A stretch of 64,000 nt of DNA from Woeseiaceae bacterium (lineage in GTDB: Bacteria; Pseudomonadota; Gammaproteobacteria; Steroidobacterales; Woeseiaceae), in the NCBI GenBank assembly GCA_028280615.1, contig JANQLK010000055.1, forward strand, positions 119,245-183,244. Direction: 5' to 3'. The notes beneath the pieces were generated by a model. The model saw only the letters and a program-made list of their open reading frames with translations. It was not told where the DNA came from and searched no databases. Below are positions 17,411 through 25,392 of this stretch, in pieces (positions within the stretch are counted from its first letter, which is position 1; every line of letters starts with the position of its first letter). The translations under genes and the position numbers were made by a program.

Positions 17411-18955
17411 TTGTCAGATGTAGCGGGCCATGGAATTACGGTCACGGAACTCGCCGCGATGGACCAGCCCATCGCGGCGTGTTCAGAAACCACGGCGGCG
17501 TTCGTCGGCCGTGCGCTTCGCGGCCCCCTGAACAACCCGGTACTCGTCGAAAGCGAAGCTGAATTCAAGCGCCGTTTCGGCGCTGAAATGCCGGGCTCCG
17601 CATTGAGTCCCGCCGTTCGTCAATTCTTTCAGCACGGCGGTCGGCGCCTGTACATCGTTCGCGTTGCCAACCAGGCGCGCGCGGCGATGCTCTGCGTGCC
17701 TGCCGGAGGATCGGCGCTCGTGCTGCGCGCCGTCGATCCCGGCAGCTCGGAACGGATTCGTGCGGCCGTCGATTTCGACGGCATCGATCCCGCCGACGAG
17801 GCCGCGTTCAACCTGACGCTGCAGCGGCTCGATCCCGCAACCGGGCTCATCGTCGACCAGGAGATTCACGCCTCGGTCAGCTACCGCGAGGAGGACGTGA
17901 CGTTCGTCGGCGAGGCGCTCGAAGACTCGTCCATAGCCGCCCTCGAATCGCCCTACCCGACGCATCGGCCGGATGCGACGACTCACCCGGACAGCCGCTA
18001 CGCGCTGGCCTGGGTGGACGCCGCGGAGCAGGGCAACGACGGGATGGCGTTGAGCGACTACGATCTCGTGGGCTCCGAGACGCGTTCGACGGGCATCTTC
18101 GCGCTCGACGATGTGCCGCATTTCGATCTCCTGTACCTGCCGTCGTCGTCGCTCGGCGGCGACTGCGGCCCGGCCGCGGTCCTGGCCGCCGATCGCTACT
18201 GCCGGCGGCGAGGCGCGATGCTCATCATGGATCCGCTGTCGAGTTGGAGCGATGCGCGCACGGCCGTCGACAGCGTTCGCAAGCTCGGCTACGCGAGCCC
18301 CAACATCCTGGCCTACTTCCCGCGCCTGCGCGCGCCCGGCCGACGTAGCGTCGCGCCGGTCGCGGCCGGCGGCGCGATCGCGGGACTCCTGTGCAAGGTC
18401 GATCGACAGGGCGGCCCCTGGCATACGCTCGACGAGGACCGTTTCGGGCTCGCGCGAACGCTGCGGCCCGCCACGAGGCTGGACGATGACGAGACGCGCC
18501 TGCTCACGCGTGCCGGCATCAACGCGCTGCTAACGGGAGCCGCGGGCCGGACCCGGATCGAGGGCGAGACGACGCTGGACCGCGGTTCCGAGCTCAAGCG
18601 CATCTTCGTGTCGCTGCCGGTTCGCCGCACGTGCCTTAAGATCGTCAATAGCGTGAGCCTCGCGACGCGCTGGGCCGTCTTCGAACGGCCCGACGCAAAG
18701 ATGACGCGGCAACTGCGCGCGCAGATTCGCGCATTCCTGTACGGACTCGCCGAGCTGGGCGCCTTGGAGGACGATCGCTTCGTCGTCGAATGCGATGCCG
18801 GTCACGCGGATCGGGACGAGAGCGGCATTACGATCACGCTCGTGTTTCGTCCGACCGGCAGCCCCATGTCCGTGTCGTTCACGATCCACCAACTGGCCTC
18901 GGGCAGCCGGGTGAGCTCAACGGCGTTTGCCCCCGTCGCCGAACACTGCGCCTGA
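17411..18955 (+). CDS. phage tail sheath family protein (orphan)
   Basis: 514 residues starting at TTG 17411. GGAG at 17401-17404 sits 6 bases upstream and the start gives the family's usual short arm before ACSETTAAFVG; frames open further upstream run over the divergent PLP gene. The N-terminus matches contractile-tail sheath proteins (TTAAFVGRALRGPLNNPVLV), the middle has the subtilisin-like sheath core (DYDLVG, LLYLPSSS) and the C-terminus matches the sheath C-terminal domain (SLPVRRTCLKIVN, RWAVFERPD). Sheath proteins contract around a tube in phages, R-pyocins and injection systems. No tube, baseplate, spike or ATPase gene is next to it, so its role here is open. Confidence 0.8.
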   Translation: MSDVAGHGITVTELAAMDQPIAACSETTAAFVGRALRGPLNNPVLVESEAEFKRRFGAEMPGSALSPAVRQFFQHGGRRLYIVRVANQARAAMLCVPAGGSALVLRAVDPGSSERIRAAVDFDGIDPADEAAFNLTLQRLDPATGLIVDQEIHASVSYREEDVTFVGEALEDSSIAALESPYPTHRPDATTHPDSRYALAWVDAAEQGNDGMALSDYDLVGSETRSTGIFALDDVPHFDLLYLPSSSLGGDCGPAAVLAADRYCRRRGAMLIMDPLSSWSDARTAVDSVRKLGYASPNILAYFPRLRAPGRRSVAPVAAGGAIAGLLCKVDRQGGPWHTLDEDRFGLARTLRPATRLDDDETRLLTRAGINALLTGAAGRTRIEGETTLDRGSELKRIFVSLPVRRTCLKIVNSVSLATRWAVFERPDAKMTRQLRAQIRAFLYGLAELGALEDDRFVVECDAGHADRDESGITITLVFRPTGSPMSVSFTIHQLASGSRVSSTAFAPVAEHCA

Positions 18956-18961
18956 GGCAGC

Positions 18962-19777
18962 ATGCATCTCGAGCGCTACCTGGCCCGGATCGGGCTCGAC
19001 GCGAGCCTTCCGCCGACGATCGACAGCCTGTACCGACTGCAGCGGGCCCACGCGCTCTCCGTCCCGTTCGAGAACCTCGACGTACAGCTCGGCGTGCCCC
19101 TGGACACCGATGTGCGCGCGGCCTACGACAAAATCGTCGAACGCGGCCGGGGCGGCTGGTGCTACGAACAGAACGGTCTGTTCGGCTGGGCGCTCGATGC
19201 GCTGGGTTTCAGCGTGACGCGCGTTGCGGCGGCCGTCATGCGCCACGAACGGGGGAGCGTTGCCGATGCCAACCACCTGTGCCTGCTCGTCAGCATGGCG
19301 GATGAGCGCGAAACGATCTACCTGGCCGACGTCGGTTTCGGCGGCAGCCTGGTCGAACCGCTGCCGCTCGAGGAAGGCAGCCGTCGGCAGCCGCCCTATG
19401 ACGTGGGCCTCACGCGAATCGATGACGGTTGGCGCTTCGTCGAGAATGACGGCGGCGGTGAATTCAGTTTCGACTTCGTGGCCAAAGCCGGCAGCGAAGC
19501 AGAGCTATCAGCCCGATGCCGGTTCCTGCAGACCAGCCCGGACTCGTCGTTCGTCCGGAGCCTCGTCGCCCAGCGACGCTTTGCGGACTCGCACCTGACG
19601 CTGAGGGGCCGCGTCCTGACCCGCGTCAGTGACGATGCCGTCAAGCGATGCACGCTCGAATCGGCCGACGATCTCGTTACGACGCTGTACGAAAACTTCG
19701 GGCTCGACGTGCCGGGCGCCGCGGATCTCTGGCCGCGCGTCTTAGCGCGGCACGCCGAGCTTTTCGAGGCCGAATAG
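18962..19777 (+). CDS. arylamine N-acetyltransferase
   Basis: 271 residues from ATG 18962, 6 bases after the tail sheath stop. The catalytic triad is visible: Cys67 in RGGWCYEQN, His105 in DANHLCLLV and Asp123 in LADVGFGG. The N-terminal PFENLDVQLG is also family-typical. It transfers acetyl from acetyl-CoA to arylamines or hydrazines in the cytosol. The close spacing suggests co-transcription with the sheath gene, though no functional link is obvious. Confidence 0.92.
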   Translation: MHLERYLARIGLDASLPPTIDSLYRLQRAHALSVPFENLDVQLGVPLDTDVRAAYDKIVERGRGGWCYEQNGLFGWALDALGFSVTRVAAAVMRHERGSVADANHLCLLVSMADERETIYLADVGFGGSLVEPLPLEEGSRRQPPYDVGLTRIDDGWRFVENDGGGEFSFDFVAKAGSEAELSARCRFLQTSPDSSFVRSLVAQRRFADSHLTLRGRVLTRVSDDAVKRCTLESADDLVTTLYENFGLDVPGAADLWPRVLARHAELFEAE

Positions 19778-19851
19778 CGTCGCCGCCCCGTCATGAGCAC
19801 CCGCGCCAGAATCGCGGTATTCTGGCGCCCCCACGCTCCAAGGATTTCACC

Positions 19852-21663
19852 ATGCGACATGGACTTGCGGCCGGTCTGGCCGCGCTGACGCTCGTTACCG
19901 GCTGCGGCGGCCCGGGCGGGCAGGATGAACCGGCCGCCGGGGTGGATGGTGGCACGACGGCGGCGGAGGCCGAAGCGACGCTCGCGGACCTGCTCGACGA
20001 GCACTTCGAGAAGAGCCTCGAGCTGAATCCGATGCGCGCGACGCGCATCGGCGACGATCGCTACAATGACCGGCTCGCGATCACGAGCAGCCCCGAATAC
20101 CGCGCGGCGGAGCAGGCGCTCGACGAGGAATTCCTGGCCCGGCTGCTCGAGATCGATCGCTCCCTGCTCGATGAGCAGAGCCGCTTGAGCTACGACATCT
20201 TCCGCATCCTTCGCGAACAGTCGCTCGAGGGCGACCATTACCCGTCGCATCTGCAGCCCGTCAACCAGTTCCGGCTGCTGACGAGCTCTTTCGCGCGGCT
20301 CGGCAGCGGGGCAAGCGCGCATCCGTTCGACACGGTCGAGGACTACGAGGACTTTCTCTCGCGGACCGACGATTTCGTCACCAACGTCGACTACACGATC
20401 GAGGCGATGCAGAAAGGCATGCAGGCCGGCATCGTGCAGCCGAAGGTGCTCATGGCCAAGGTGGTACCGCAGATCGAATCGCAAATCGTCGACAGCGCCG
20501 AGGACAGCCTGTTCTGGCGATCTGTCGAGAACATGCCGGAGTCGTTCTCCGACGCCGATCGCGAGCGTCTGACCGAGGCCTATCGGACAGCGATCGAGGA
20601 AAAGATCATTCCGACCTACGAGCGACTGAACAATTTCATCGGCGACTCGTATCTCGCCGCCGCGCGCGACACGGTCGGTCTCGGCGACCTGCCGGACGGC
20701 GAGAACTGGTACCAGTACATGGTCAAGCTCATGACCACGACCGACATGACGCCGGAAGAGGTCCACGAGGTGGGTCTGTCCGAGGTTGCGCGTATTCACG
20801 GCGAGATGCGCGGCGTCATGGAGGAGGTCGGCTTCGAGGGCGGCCTCGAGGAGTTCTTCGAGTTCGTGAACACGGACCCGCAGTTCTTCTACGACGAGCC
20901 CGAGGAGCTGATTCAGGGCTACCGCGACATGTCGGAGCACGTTTCGACGCTTGCCAAACAGCTGTTCGACGTAGAGCCCAGGACCGGCTTCGAGGTTCGT
21001 CGCGTCGAGCCGTTCCGCGAGCAGTCGGCCTCTGGCGGCTCCTACCAGGCCGGCACGCCGGACGGTACGCGGCCCGGCATTTTTTACGCCAACGCCTATA
21101 ACATCAAGGCGCGGCCGAAGTGGGCGATGGAGTCCCTGTACCTGCACGAAGCGATCCCGGGTCACCACTTCCAGATCGCGCTGCAGCAGGAGAACGAGGA
21201 TATCCCGCGCTTCCGCCGCTTCGCGCGCTTCACGGCCTACAGCGAGGGCTGGGGGCTGTACGCCGAGACGCTCGGCAGGGAGATCGGCGTCTACACGGAT
21301 CCCTACCAGTACTTCGGCGCGCTCAATGCCGAGCTCTGGCGCGCAATTCGCCTGGTCGTCGACACGGGCATCCACGCCAAGGGCTGGACGCGCCAGGACG
21401 TGCTCGACTACATGTACGCGAACTCGGCCGTGGCGCCGGCGCGTGCGATCTCGGAGGCCGAGCGCTTCATGGCGATCCCGGGCCAGGCGCTGGCCTACAA
21501 GATCGGCCAGCTCAAGATCCGCGAGATTCGGGACGCCGCCGAGGCGCGCCTGGGTGACCGCTTCGATGTCGTCGCCTTCCACCGCGAAGTCCTGAAGGAC
21601 GGCCCGATGCCGCTGTCGATGCTCGAAGCCAAGCTGTCGCGCTGGGTCGACACCCAGCTATAG
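19852..21663 (+). CDS. DUF885 family lipoprotein, putative metallopeptidase
   Basis: 603 residues from ATG 19852. The lipoprotein signal ends at LVTGC. The protein matches the DUF885 family across its length, with the histidine-rich block LHEAIPGHHFQIAL and the following YSEGWGLYAETLGRE, which together resemble a zinc site (HExxxxH type, with a downstream Glu). The family is thought to be carboxypeptidase-like M32-related enzymes. It should be anchored in the envelope. It ends 12 bases before the first GTPase gene. Confidence 0.85.
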   Translation: MRHGLAAGLAALTLVTGCGGPGGQDEPAAGVDGGTTAAEAEATLADLLDEHFEKSLELNPMRATRIGDDRYNDRLAITSSPEYRAAEQALDEEFLARLLEIDRSLLDEQSRLSYDIFRILREQSLEGDHYPSHLQPVNQFRLLTSSFARLGSGASAHPFDTVEDYEDFLSRTDDFVTNVDYTIEAMQKGMQAGIVQPKVLMAKVVPQIESQIVDSAEDSLFWRSVENMPESFSDADRERLTEAYRTAIEEKIIPTYERLNNFIGDSYLAAARDTVGLGDLPDGENWYQYMVKLMTTTDMTPEEVHEVGLSEVARIHGEMRGVMEEVGFEGGLEEFFEFVNTDPQFFYDEPEELIQGYRDMSEHVSTLAKQLFDVEPRTGFEVRRVEPFREQSASGGSYQAGTPDGTRPGIFYANAYNIKARPKWAMESLYLHEAIPGHHFQIALQQENEDIPRFRRFARFTAYSEGWGLYAETLGREIGVYTDPYQYFGALNAELWRAIRLVVDTGIHAKGWTRQDVLDYMYANSAVAPARAISEAERFMAIPGQALAYKIGQLKIREIRDAAEARLGDRFDVVAFHREVLKDGPMPLSMLEAKLSRWVDTQL

Positions 21664-21675
21664 AGTGAGCCCGCG

Positions 21676-23172
21676 ATGAAGCTCGACCGGTTGATACGAA
21701 TCGCGATCGCGGTCGCGATCCTGGTCGTATTCGTCGTGGCAACGGGCGGCCTCCTGTACGTCACCGATGCCGCGCTGCGCGTGTGGGACCGGCTGGCCGC
21801 GGGGCCGGCCGTGTTCCTGTTTCTCTACATCGCCGCGATGGTGGCAATCGTGGTCGGGGCCGCCTACCTGATCTGGCGCCTCGTGATTCGCCGGCCGATT
21901 ACACCCGGCGAGCCGTCGGAGCCCCGGCCCATGAGCCGCGAGGACATCGAGACGCGGTTAAGGGACGCCGAAACCGCCGGCGTCGACGTCGCCGCGGCGC
22001 AGGACGAACTCAAGGAACTGGCATCGCGGCGTGAATCGGGCGCCGTGCACCTGTGCTTCTTCGGCGAGGTCAGCACGGGCAAGAGCTCGCTCTTGAAGGC
22101 GCTGGCGCCCGAGGCGGACGTAGAGATCGACGTCGTCGGCGGTTCGACGCGCGAGATTCGCCGCTACCGCTGGAGCAACGATTCGGGCCACGAGATTCGG
22201 CTCACCGACGTGCCCGGCACGGGCGGCCACGAGGAGGAACTCGACAGGCTGGCGCTCGAGGAGGCGCGACGCGCGCACGTCGTGCTGTTCGTCTGCGAAG
22301 GCGATCTCTCACGGGCCGAAAGCGACGGCGTCAAGACGCTGCTCGGGCTCGACAAGCCGCTCATCCTGGTCATGAACAAGGCCGACCGCTACGACGTCGA
22401 CGAACAGGCGGCGCTCATGCATCGCCTGTTGCAGCGGCTCGACGACATCGGCGGCGATATGAGCCGCGACCGCGTGCTGGCCGTGTCCGCCGGCGGCGAG
22501 GTCGACGTCGTCGAACGCCTGGAGGACGGCCGCGAAACCGTCACGCGGCGCAGCCGGCCGGCCGACATCGGCGTGCTCGTCGTCGCGATCAACCGCCTGC
22601 TCGAAGACGAGGCGCGGCCGCTCGATGTACGCCGAGATCGCGCCGTATTTCGACTCGCGGCCGAAAAACTTGCCGAGGCCGAGGCCGTGTACCGCGTACA
22701 GCGCTCCGAGCAGATCATCGCGAGCGCGACGCGCAAGGCGATCATCGGCTCCTTGGCGGCCGTCAGCCCGGGCACCGATATACTGATCCAGGGTTACATC
22801 GGCACGGCGATGACGCAGTCGCTGTGCAAGCTGTACGGTGCCGCGCCGCGCGATCTCGACGTCGAGGAGTTCCTGTCCTTGAGCCAGAGCCGAGTGGGCC
22901 GCGCGCTGCCGCTGACGCTTGCCGTGGCCGGCAACGGGCTCAAGGCGTTTCCCGGCGTCGGCACCGTGGCGGGCGGCTTCGTGCACGCGGTCGCCTACGG
23001 ACTCATCTTCGATGCGCTGGGCCGCAGCCTCGTGCTGACGCTCAGCCGGTACGGCGAACTGAAGCCCGAGATCGCGGCGAAGCAGTTCGAGGACGGTATC
23101 AGTGAGCATATTGAAAAGGGCGTTCGACGCGTTGCCCGGATGGCCCTGGAAGAAAAATCCGCGCGAGACTGA
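21676..23172 (+). CDS. membrane-anchored dynamin-like/DUF697-type GTPase (first of pair)
   Basis: 498 residues from ATG 21676. Two N-terminal membrane helices (about 8-30 and 44-70) are followed by a helical linker, then a GTPase domain: P-loop GEVSTGKSS (130-138), G3 DVPGTGG (178-184) and G4 NKAD (234-237). The C-terminal third has hydrophobic, Gly/Ala-rich segments (AVSPGTDILIQGYIGTAM and PGVGTVAGGFVHAVAYG) like the DUF697 membrane-inserting region of YcjX/YeeP-like proteins. Its 3' end overlaps the next GTPase gene by 71 bases. The substrate or partner is unknown; a membrane-remodelling or stress role is inferred. Confidence 0.8.
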   Translation: MKLDRLIRIAIAVAILVVFVVATGGLLYVTDAALRVWDRLAAGPAVFLFLYIAAMVAIVVGAAYLIWRLVIRRPITPGEPSEPRPMSREDIETRLRDAETAGVDVAAAQDELKELASRRESGAVHLCFFGEVSTGKSSLLKALAPEADVEIDVVGGSTREIRRYRWSNDSGHEIRLTDVPGTGGHEEELDRLALEEARRAHVVLFVCEGDLSRAESDGVKTLLGLDKPLILVMNKADRYDVDEQAALMHRLLQRLDDIGGDMSRDRVLAVSAGGEVDVVERLEDGRETVTRRSRPADIGVLVVAINRLLEDEARPLDVRRDRAVFRLAAEKLAEAEAVYRVQRSEQIIASATRKAIIGSLAAVSPGTDILIQGYIGTAMTQSLCKLYGAAPRDLDVEEFLSLSQSRVGRALPLTLAVAGNGLKAFPGVGTVAGGFVHAVAYGLIFDALGRSLVLTLSRYGELKPEIAAKQFEDGISEHIEKGVRRVARMALEEKSARD

Positions 23173-24460
23173 CGGCGACGAGCCGGACCATCTCGCGCTC
23201 GCGCGCGAATCCCTGCGCGAGCTGATCGGCGATGCCCGGCTGCCGGCCGGCGTGCGCGAGTCGCTGGCTCACGACTACGAGGCCGTCAGGTCAATGCTCG
23301 ACAAGCTCGAGAACGGCCACATCCACCTCGCCGTGTTCGGCCGCGTCTCGACGGGCAAGTCGTCGCTCCTGAACGCGCTGATCGGTAAGGACGCGTTCGC
23401 GGTGAGCCCGCTGCACGGCGAGACGAAGTGGTCGTCGATCGAGCCCTGGGACGAAGTCGAGGCCGGCGGCGTGTTCCTGATCGATACGCCCGGCCTCGAC
23501 GAGGCGGGCGGCGAGGAGCGCGAGCGGCTTGCGCACGAGGTGGCCCGCCGCTCGGATCTCGTGATCTTCGTCGTCGACTCGGACATCACGGAATCCGAGC
23601 TTGCCTCGCTCAAGCTGCTGCTCGCAGAAGGCCGCCCGGTCCTCGTCGCGCTCAACAAGTGCGATCTGTTCACCGAAACCGAGCGCGACCGGCTGATTGC
23701 GACGCTCGAACTCAGGCTCGACGGCCTCGTCGCGGCCGATCACATCATCCCGGTTGCCGCGCAGCCGCGGCCGCAGGTGGTGATCGAGCGCGATGCGGGC
23801 GGCACCGAGCGCGAGACCGAGCGTCCGCGCAAAGCCGACATCGAGGCGCTGCGGCTGAGACTCTGGGAGGTGCTCGATGAGGAGGGCAAGACGCTCGCGG
23901 CGCTCAACGCGAGCCTGTTCGCAGCGGATCTGAGCGACCAGGTCGGCCGGCGCATTCTCGCGGCGCGCCGCGAGCTCGGCGACCGGCTCGTGAAGACTTA
24001 CTGCATCGGCAAGGGCGTCGCCGTGGCGCTCAACCCGGTGCCGGTCGCCGACCTGTTCGCCGCGGCTTTCATCGACGTCGGCATGGTCGTGCACCTGTCG
24101 CGCGTCTACGACCTTCCCTTGAGCCGCAAGGAGGCCGGTTCGCTGGTCGGCGTCATCGCCGCCGAGTCAGCCGCGCTGACGGCCGCGGTCTGGGCGATTC
24201 ACTTGGGAGCGAGCGCGCTCAAGCTCGGCACGGCCGGGCTATCGACCGTGGCGACGGCGGCCGCGCAGGGCGCCGTCGCCTACTACAGCACGCTCGTCGT
24301 CGGCCGGGTCGCGGCCGAGTACCTCGCGGGCGGCAAGTCCTGGGGCGAGTCAGGGCCGAAGCGCGTCGTGCAACGCATCATCGACAGCCTCGATCGCGAC
24401 ACGGTCCTGAAGGACGCGAAGCGCGAGATCGAGGCGCGCCTGAAGTCGAGCGAGGCCTGA
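23102..24460 (+). CDS. GTPase with C-terminal hydrophobic domain (second of pair)
   Basis: 452 residues from GTG 23102, inside the end of the preceding GTPase gene (71-base overlap in another frame). A start further in would lose the conserved helical leader (LARESLRELIGDARLP). GTPase motifs are GRVSTGKSS (80-88), DTPG (128-131) and NKCD (185-188). A C-terminal hydrophobic region (about 300-410; CIGKGVAVALNPVPVADLFA and AAESAALTAAVWAIHLGASA) parallels the DUF697-like tail of its neighbour. It shares the same order of domains but lacks the N-terminal membrane helices. The two may form a heteromeric pair at the membrane. This is inference from adjacency and similarity. Confidence 0.82.
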   Translation: MSILKRAFDALPGWPWKKNPRETDGDEPDHLALARESLRELIGDARLPAGVRESLAHDYEAVRSMLDKLENGHIHLAVFGRVSTGKSSLLNALIGKDAFAVSPLHGETKWSSIEPWDEVEAGGVFLIDTPGLDEAGGEERERLAHEVARRSDLVIFVVDSDITESELASLKLLLAEGRPVLVALNKCDLFTETERDRLIATLELRLDGLVAADHIIPVAAQPRPQVVIERDAGGTERETERPRKADIEALRLRLWEVLDEEGKTLAALNASLFAADLSDQVGRRILAARRELGDRLVKTYCIGKGVAVALNPVPVADLFAAAFIDVGMVVHLSRVYDLPLSRKEAGSLVGVIAAESAALTAAVWAIHLGASALKLGTAGLSTVATAAAQGAVAYYSTLVVGRVAAEYLAGGKSWGESGPKRVVQRIIDSLDRDTVLKDAKREIEARLKSSEA

Positions 24461-24463
24461 GAC

Positions 24464-24820
24464 GTGGATTCGGAAACCCGCCGGCGGCGCATTCGCGAGA
24501 CGATTGCGGCCATCCCCGAGGGCAGGGTGGCGAGCTACGGCCAGATCGCCGAACTCGCAGGCCTGGCTCGCGGCGCGCGCCAGGTGGCGTACGTCCTTAA
24601 GACCTTGCCCGCCGGTCATCGACTGCCCTGGCATCGCGTGCTGCGCTCGTCCGGGCATATCGCCCTCGCAACGGGCAGCAGCGGCTACCGCATGCAGCGG
24701 GACCGATTGCGCGACGAGGGCGTGCGGGTCGAGTCCGGGCGCGTCAATATGCGAACCTATCGCTGGCAGCCGGATCTCGACGAGCTGATCTGGGCCCCGC
24801 CGCCGGAATGGGAGGAGTGA
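24464..24820 (+). CDS. alkyltransferase-like protein (Atl type)
   Basis: 118 residues from GTG 24464, 3 bases after the GTPase stop. The DNA-binding helix-turn-helix and Arg finger region (GRVASYGQIAELAGLARGAR) of O6-alkylguanine DNA methyltransferases is present, but the active-site PCHRV reads PWHRV: Trp56 replaces the acceptor Cys. That swap defines ATL proteins, which bind O6-alkylguanine and hand it to nucleotide excision repair instead of dealkylating it. An active methyltransferase is therefore ruled out. Confidence 0.9.
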   Translation: MDSETRRRRIRETIAAIPEGRVASYGQIAELAGLARGARQVAYVLKTLPAGHRLPWHRVLRSSGHIALATGSSGYRMQRDRLRDEGVRVESGRVNMRTYRWQPDLDELIWAPPPEWEE

Positions 24821-24824
24821 CCTC

Positions 24825-25325
24825 ATGACCACCGTAGTTTTTTCTCATGGCCAGGAGAGCGGTCCCTGGGGCACCAAGATCCGGGCGATGGCCGATCTCG
24901 CGCGCGAACTCGGCTGCGAGGTCGACAGCATCGACTACCAGGGGATCGCCGACCCGTCCGAGCGCGTCGCCAAGCTGATCGACGAGGCGCGCGGCCTCGA
25001 CGACACGCTCGTGCTGGTCGGCTCCAGCATGGGCGGCCACGTCGCGACCGCCGCCGCGGCCGAGCTCGGGGCCGCGGCGCTGTTTGTGCTCGCACCGGCC
25101 TACTACATGCCGGGTTACGAGGAGCTGACGCCTGTGCCGCCGGACCTGCCTATAACGATCGTGCATGGCTGGCGCGACGATATCGTGCCCGTCGAGAACA
25201 GCATTCGCTTCGCGGAACGCTGCCGAGCGACCCTGCATCTGATCGACGGCGATCACCGTTTGACGGACAATATCGAAGACATCAAGCGCTACCTCAAACA
25301 TTGCATCAAGTCCGTACATCGCTGA
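24825..25325 (+). CDS. small alpha/beta hydrolase
   Basis: 166 residues from ATG 24825, 4 bases after the ATL gene. It starts with FSHGQESGPWGTKI, has the nucleophile elbow G-S-S-M-G-G (Ser about 65), a late Asp in HGWRDDIVPV and a His in DGDHRL, completing a Ser-Asp-His triad. The small size and the shape resemble YcfP/RBBP9-like esterases. No signal peptide. The substrate is unknown. Confidence 0.75.
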   Translation: MTTVVFSHGQESGPWGTKIRAMADLARELGCEVDSIDYQGIADPSERVAKLIDEARGLDDTLVLVGSSMGGHVATAAAAELGAAALFVLAPAYYMPGYEELTPVPPDLPITIVHGWRDDIVPVENSIRFAERCRATLHLIDGDHRLTDNIEDIKRYLKHCIKSVHR

Positions 25326-25392
25326 TCGCCACCCCGTACCGCTATTCGGGCCCGATGCCGTATCGCCCCGGGGCAGCGGCGGCTCGGCGATC

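Noticed and set aside
17411..18955. Prophage around the tail sheath gene
   Set aside because: No other phage gene, integrase, att-like repeats or GC shift around it; treated as an orphan gene.
19396..21582. 728-codon open frame on the minus strand opposite the DUF885 gene
   Set aside because: Codon-shadow of a high-GC gene; the plus-strand product has a lipoprotein signal and a metal motif, the minus one only biased His/Arg/Asp-rich sequence.
24464..24820. Active methylated-DNA cysteine methyltransferase
   Set aside because: The acceptor Cys is replaced by Trp.
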